Positions 24,662 to 27,029 of a stretch of 27,029 nucleotides of DNA are shown piece after piece (within the stretch, counting starts at the first letter, position 1; each line of letters starts with the position of its first letter). Made by a program: the position numbers and the translations under genes. The stretch covers positions 1 to 27,029 of the forward strand of contig DATLEX010000329.1 of NCBI GenBank assembly GCA_035525045.1, read 5' to 3'. This stretch comes from DATLEX01 sp035525045 (lineage in GTDB: Bacteria > Acidobacteriota > Thermoanaerobaculia > Gp7-AA8). Under the pieces are notes generated by a model. That model did not search any database. It saw only the letters and a program-made list of their open reading frames with translations, and was not told where the DNA came from.

Positions 24662-25486
24662 TCACGCCGCCGGCTGCGCGAACCCCGTGATCACGTAGGT
24701 CCCAGACTTCTGGTCCTTCTTGATCTTGATGATGTTGTTGCTCTGGGCGTCTTCGAGCAGGTCGCTGAAGGTGTCGTAGCCGTAGTACTCCTCGTTGAAG
24801 GTCGGCTTCTTGCGCTGCATGGTCTGCTTGACCATCGATCCCCAGAGGATCTCCTTGTTCTCGCGCATGAGTGCCTTGATCGAATCGATGAGCAGCTTGA
24901 ACACCTCGGCCTGCTTCTTGTCCTTGAAGGCCACCGGCGAGGTCTTGGCCACTCCCCGCACCAGGTCCTCGTAGAAGATGAACTCGTCGCAGTTGTCGAT
25001 CAGCAGGTCGCTCGAGGAGTTCTTCACCCCCACGCCGATCACCGACTTGTCGTTCTCCTTCAGCTTGGAGACGAGCGGCGAGAAGTCGGAGTCGCCGGAG
25101 GCGATCACGAACATGTTGATGTGCTCCTTCGACCAGCACATGTCCATGGCGTCGACCGCCATGCGGATGTCCGCCGAGTTCTTCCCCGAATAGGCGCGCC
25201 CGGGGATCTCGATCAGCTCGATGGCCGCCTCGTGCAGCTCGCGCTTGTAGTCGGGGAACCTGTCGAAGTCGCAATAGGCGCGCTTGACGACGATCTTCCC
25301 CTTCTCCAGGAGGCGCTCCAGGAGAAGCTCGATCTCGAACTTCTTGTACTTGGCGTCCTTGACGCCGATGGCGATGTTCTCGAAGTCGATGAACAGCGCG
25401 ATCTTGCTTTCGCTCATAGGCTGGTTGGAGGGGGCGACGGAGAGGTCGTCGTCGGAGTCGTTGTCGAAACGGGGCTTGTGCGTCAT
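24662..25486 (-). CDS. NYN (PIN-like) ribonuclease with C-terminal OST-HTH/LOTUS domain
   Basis: A 274-residue protein of the LabA/DUF88-like NYN group. The PIN-like fold shows the acidic residues: Asp 34 in ALFIDFEN, the ADIRMAVDAMD segment, and ASGDSDFSPLV. A C-terminal LOTUS/OST-HTH domain (about 190-270) with AEVFKLLIDSI and LWGSMVKQTMQRKKPTF ends in FSDLLEDAQS. Such proteins are predicted to cut or bind RNA; the substrate is unknown. The ATG at 25486 gives an acidic tail of 23 residues; ATG at 25417 (MSESKIALF) is an alternative. It is the first gene of a minus-strand run with nadB and the GGDEF-EAL gene. Confidence 0.9.
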   Translation of the reverse strand: MTHKPRFDNDSDDDLSVAPSNQPMSESKIALFIDFENIAIGVKDAKYKKFEIELLLERLLEKGKIVVKRAYCDFDRFPDYKRELHEAAIELIEIPGRAYSGKNSADIRMAVDAMDMCWSKEHINMFVIASGDSDFSPLVSKLKENDKSVIGVGVKNSSSDLLIDNCDEFIFYEDLVRGVAKTSPVAFKDKKQAEVFKLLIDSIKALMRENKEILWGSMVKQTMQRKKPTFNEEYYGYDTFSDLLEDAQSNNIIKIKKDQKSGTYVITGFAQPAA

Positions 25487-25794
25487 GAGCCGTCGGGGCG
25501 CAGTCTAGCAAATGCGGCAAACCGCGCCCGGGGTCTGGGGATTCCGGGTCCCGGGGGGACCCCCGCCGGCGGATGCCTGAATTCGCTACCATTAGCGAAC
25601 GGTCTGCCCGTCGAAACCCTGGCTCTCGAATGTCTTCTGAAGCACCCGACACGAGGTGCGCATCGAGGCGGCCGGGCCCCTCCGGGTCGCCGCCGATCCG
25701 CATCAGGCCTTCGTGAACCTGATGGGCCGGCCGCGTGCTGTCGCAGAGTCCTGAGCGGGCGTGCTGCCACGCGCTCTACTACACTAATCTCCGT
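25487..25794. other. divergent intergenic region
   Basis: This is the largest gap (about 308 bases). It holds two hairpins: GGGTCC/GGACCC around CGGGG at 25546-25562, and TTCGCTA/TAGCGAA around CCAT at 25582-25599. It also holds a 32-codon coding-like stretch (25656-25754), and TACACTAAT-like sequence just before the ubiA start. Confidence 0.6.
25582..25599. promoter_or_regulatory. perfect 7-base palindrome, possible operator
   Basis: TTCGCTA CCAT TAGCGAA is an exact inverted repeat with a 4-base centre, AT-richer than its surroundings, in a divergent promoter region. It could be a dimeric regulator site or a small hairpin. Confidence 0.4.
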
Positions 25795-26748
25795 TTGAAG
25801 CCGTACATCGAGCTGGCCCGGCCGTTCACACTCCTTCCACCGCTCCTCGGCATCATCTCCGGGGCGGTCTGCGCCTGGGGCTCCGCCTACAACCCCGACC
25901 CTTCCCGCGCGCTCACCGCCTCGGTGATCCTGACGGTCACCCTCGGCTCGCTCTGCGCGGCGTTCCTCAACGCCGCGTCGAACGCGATCAACCAGATCTA
26001 CGACCTCGAGATCGATCGCATCAACAAACCGAAGCGCCCCCTCGTCACCGCCGAGCTGTCGGTCCGGCAGGCCTGGATCTTCACCTGGGTCATGTACGCG
26101 CTGGCGATCATCCCGACCTGGCTCGTGGTCGTCTACCCGTACACGACCTTCACCGAGAAGCTCTTCGCGCCGCTGACCGCGCACGAGTGCTTCTTCATCT
26201 ACATCGCCGGGATGATCTTCACCTTCATCTACTCGGCGCCGGCGCTGGGGCGAACCAAGCGGCATCCCATCCTCGCCAACGTTACCATCGCCATCCCCCG
26301 CGGGATGCTGCTCAAAGTCGCCGGCTGGACCATGGTGGCCCGCGCCTTCCACGCCGAGCCGTGGTTCATCGGCGCGATCTTCATGTTCTTCCTCCTCGGC
26401 GCCGCGTCGACCAAGGACTTCAGCGACATGGAGGGCGACCGCGCCGGCGGCTGCCGCACGCTGCCGATCCGCTTCGGCGTCCGCCGCGCCGCCTGGATGA
26501 TCGCCCCCTTCTTCGTCTTCCCCTGGCTGCTCATGCCGGTCGGCGTGCTCTACGGCATCCTCACTGGCAACGCCACCTTCATCACCCTCCTCGGCCTGGG
26601 CCTCGCCGCCTGGGGCGTCTACACGGTCTGGCTCATCGTGCGCAACCCGGAGGAGCTGACCGCCACCGAGAACCATCCGTCGTGGCGCCACATGTACATG
26701 ATGATGATGGCCGCACAGATCGGCTTCGCCGCGGCGTACGTGGTTTGA
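25795..26748 (+). CDS. UbiA-family membrane prenyltransferase
   Basis: A 317-residue intramembrane prenyltransferase that moves a polyprenyl group from its diphosphate to an acceptor. The two Mg-binding motifs are present: NQIYDLEID (NxxxDxxxD) followed by RINKPKRPL, and KDFSDMEGDRAGG followed by CRTLPIRFG. About nine hydrophobic helices are visible. The start used is TTG 25795, since family proteins begin at KPYIELARPFTLLPP; GTG 25735 would add 20 unconvincing residues (SPERACCHALYYTN). No ribosome-binding site is obvious for either. Acceptor (quinone head group, lipid, or other) cannot be told, since no quinone gene is adjacent. It ends before an array shared with a convergent gene. Confidence 0.88.
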   Translation: MKPYIELARPFTLLPPLLGIISGAVCAWGSAYNPDPSRALTASVILTVTLGSLCAAFLNAASNAINQIYDLEIDRINKPKRPLVTAELSVRQAWIFTWVMYALAIIPTWLVVVYPYTTFTEKLFAPLTAHECFFIYIAGMIFTFIYSAPALGRTKRHPILANVTIAIPRGMLLKVAGWTMVARAFHAEPWFIGAIFMFFLLGAASTKDFSDMEGDRAGGCRTLPIRFGVRRAAWMIAPFFVFPWLLMPVGVLYGILTGNATFITLLGLGLAAWGVYTVWLIVRNPEELTATENHPSWRHMYMMMMAAQIGFAAAYVV

Positions 26749-26752
26749 AGAA

Positions 26753-26824
26753 GGGGCTCAGGGCTCGGGGCTCGGGCCGCCCGCCCGGGAGGGTGGGCCC
26801 GACCCCTGAGCCCCGAGCCCCGAT
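26753..26824. repeat. heptamer hairpin, GGGGCTC/CCCCGAG type
   Basis: Left arm 26753-26778 holds GGGGCTC, AGGGCTC, GGGGCTC. Right arm 26804-26824 holds CCCTGAG, CCCCGAG, CCCCGAT. Stems form in more than one register (26753-26763 with 26804-26814, or 26761-26772 with 26809-26820). It lies between convergent genes, four bases after one stop and overlapping the other. Confidence 0.9.
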
Positions 26825-27029
26825 CAGAAGCTCGTCGACAGCGCCATGTACCCCTTCACCTCTCCCTTTCCTGGATCGCGGAGCAGCCAGGCGGCGCCGA
26901 GGCGGTAGCGGAGCGGCAGGTAATGGCCGAGGATGACGTCGAGGCCGGCCTCCGCGCCGGCGGAGGCGATCGTGGCGTCGTTCGTCCCGAGGATGGTCTC
27001 CCCCCACGCCCGCCCGGCGTCGGCGAAGG
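26824..27029 (-). CDS. C-terminal end of a probable outer-membrane beta-barrel protein
   Basis: Only the last 67 residues are inside the window; the start is beyond the right edge. They read as alternating strands: FADAGRAWGE, AGAEAGLDVILGHYLPLRYR, LGAAWLLRD and GYMALSTSF, ending in Phe. Such a tail fits the BAM-recognised last strand of an outer-membrane barrel, as in surface-antigen or TolB-linked proteins. The family cannot be named. The TGA stop lies at 26824-26826, with the array starting there. Confidence 0.75.
   Translation of the reverse strand, partial: FADAGRAWGETILGTNDATIASAGAEAGLDVILGHYLPLRYRLGAAWLLRDPGKGEVKGYMALSTSF

Overview
The window is GC-rich, densely packed bacterial DNA from a Gram-negative organism. 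It has a split heptose pathway for LPS (kinase, adenylyltransferase and a heptosyltransferase), outer-membrane beta-barrel proteins and type IV pilus motors. A Ser/Thr kinase fused to PD40 beta-propeller repeats, the 'GKTN' type of PilB and many CarboxypepD_reg-like modules point to Acidobacteriota or a neighbouring deltaproteobacterium-like lineage. That placement is inference from gene families; no rRNA or other marker is present.

Layout. 1-1328 (-): 5' part of a PD40 Ser/Thr kinase. 1480-4070 (+): chemoreceptor and CheW. 4019-4210 (-): small DUF5522-like protein overlapping the cheW end. 4240-7482 (+): heptose kinase, heptose adenylyltransferase, heptosyltransferase I, DUF3108-like exported protein. 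7667-13585 (+): pilB, pilT, pilC and a pilS-like kinase with no pilR beside it. 13617-14639 (+): ruvB. 14626-20376 (+): four tightly coupled genes for a probable exopolysaccharide system (TPR/beta-barrel exporter, processive GT2 synthase, GH26 hydrolase, secreted modular protein). 20412-25486 (-): GGDEF-EAL protein, nadB, NYN-LOTUS protein. 25795-26748 (+): UbiA-family prenyltransferase. 26824-27029 (-): C-terminus of a beta-barrel-like protein.

The genes suggest a surface-living, motile cell: chemoreceptor, type IV pilus motors, a PilB with an MshEN-type (c-di-GMP-binding) N-terminus, a c-di-GMP turnover enzyme, and a polysaccharide synthase/exporter/hydrolase set resembling E. coli yaiO-yaiP with a GH26 enzyme added.

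The most unusual signal is not a gene. Nearly every short gap holds an array of 7-base units, often two arms forming a near-perfect hairpin. The unit differs from site to site (GATTTTG, GGGCTCA, AGCCGGA/AGCGGGA, CACTCGG, TGAGGCC, GAGAGCC, GATTGCG, AAAATTG), yet period, palindromic layout and position immediately at a stop codon recur. Several arrays run into coding sequence, giving new protein ends or possible start codons. They resemble heptameric STRR repeats known from cyanobacteria, but the diversity of units at one locus and the stop-codon placement deserve attention.
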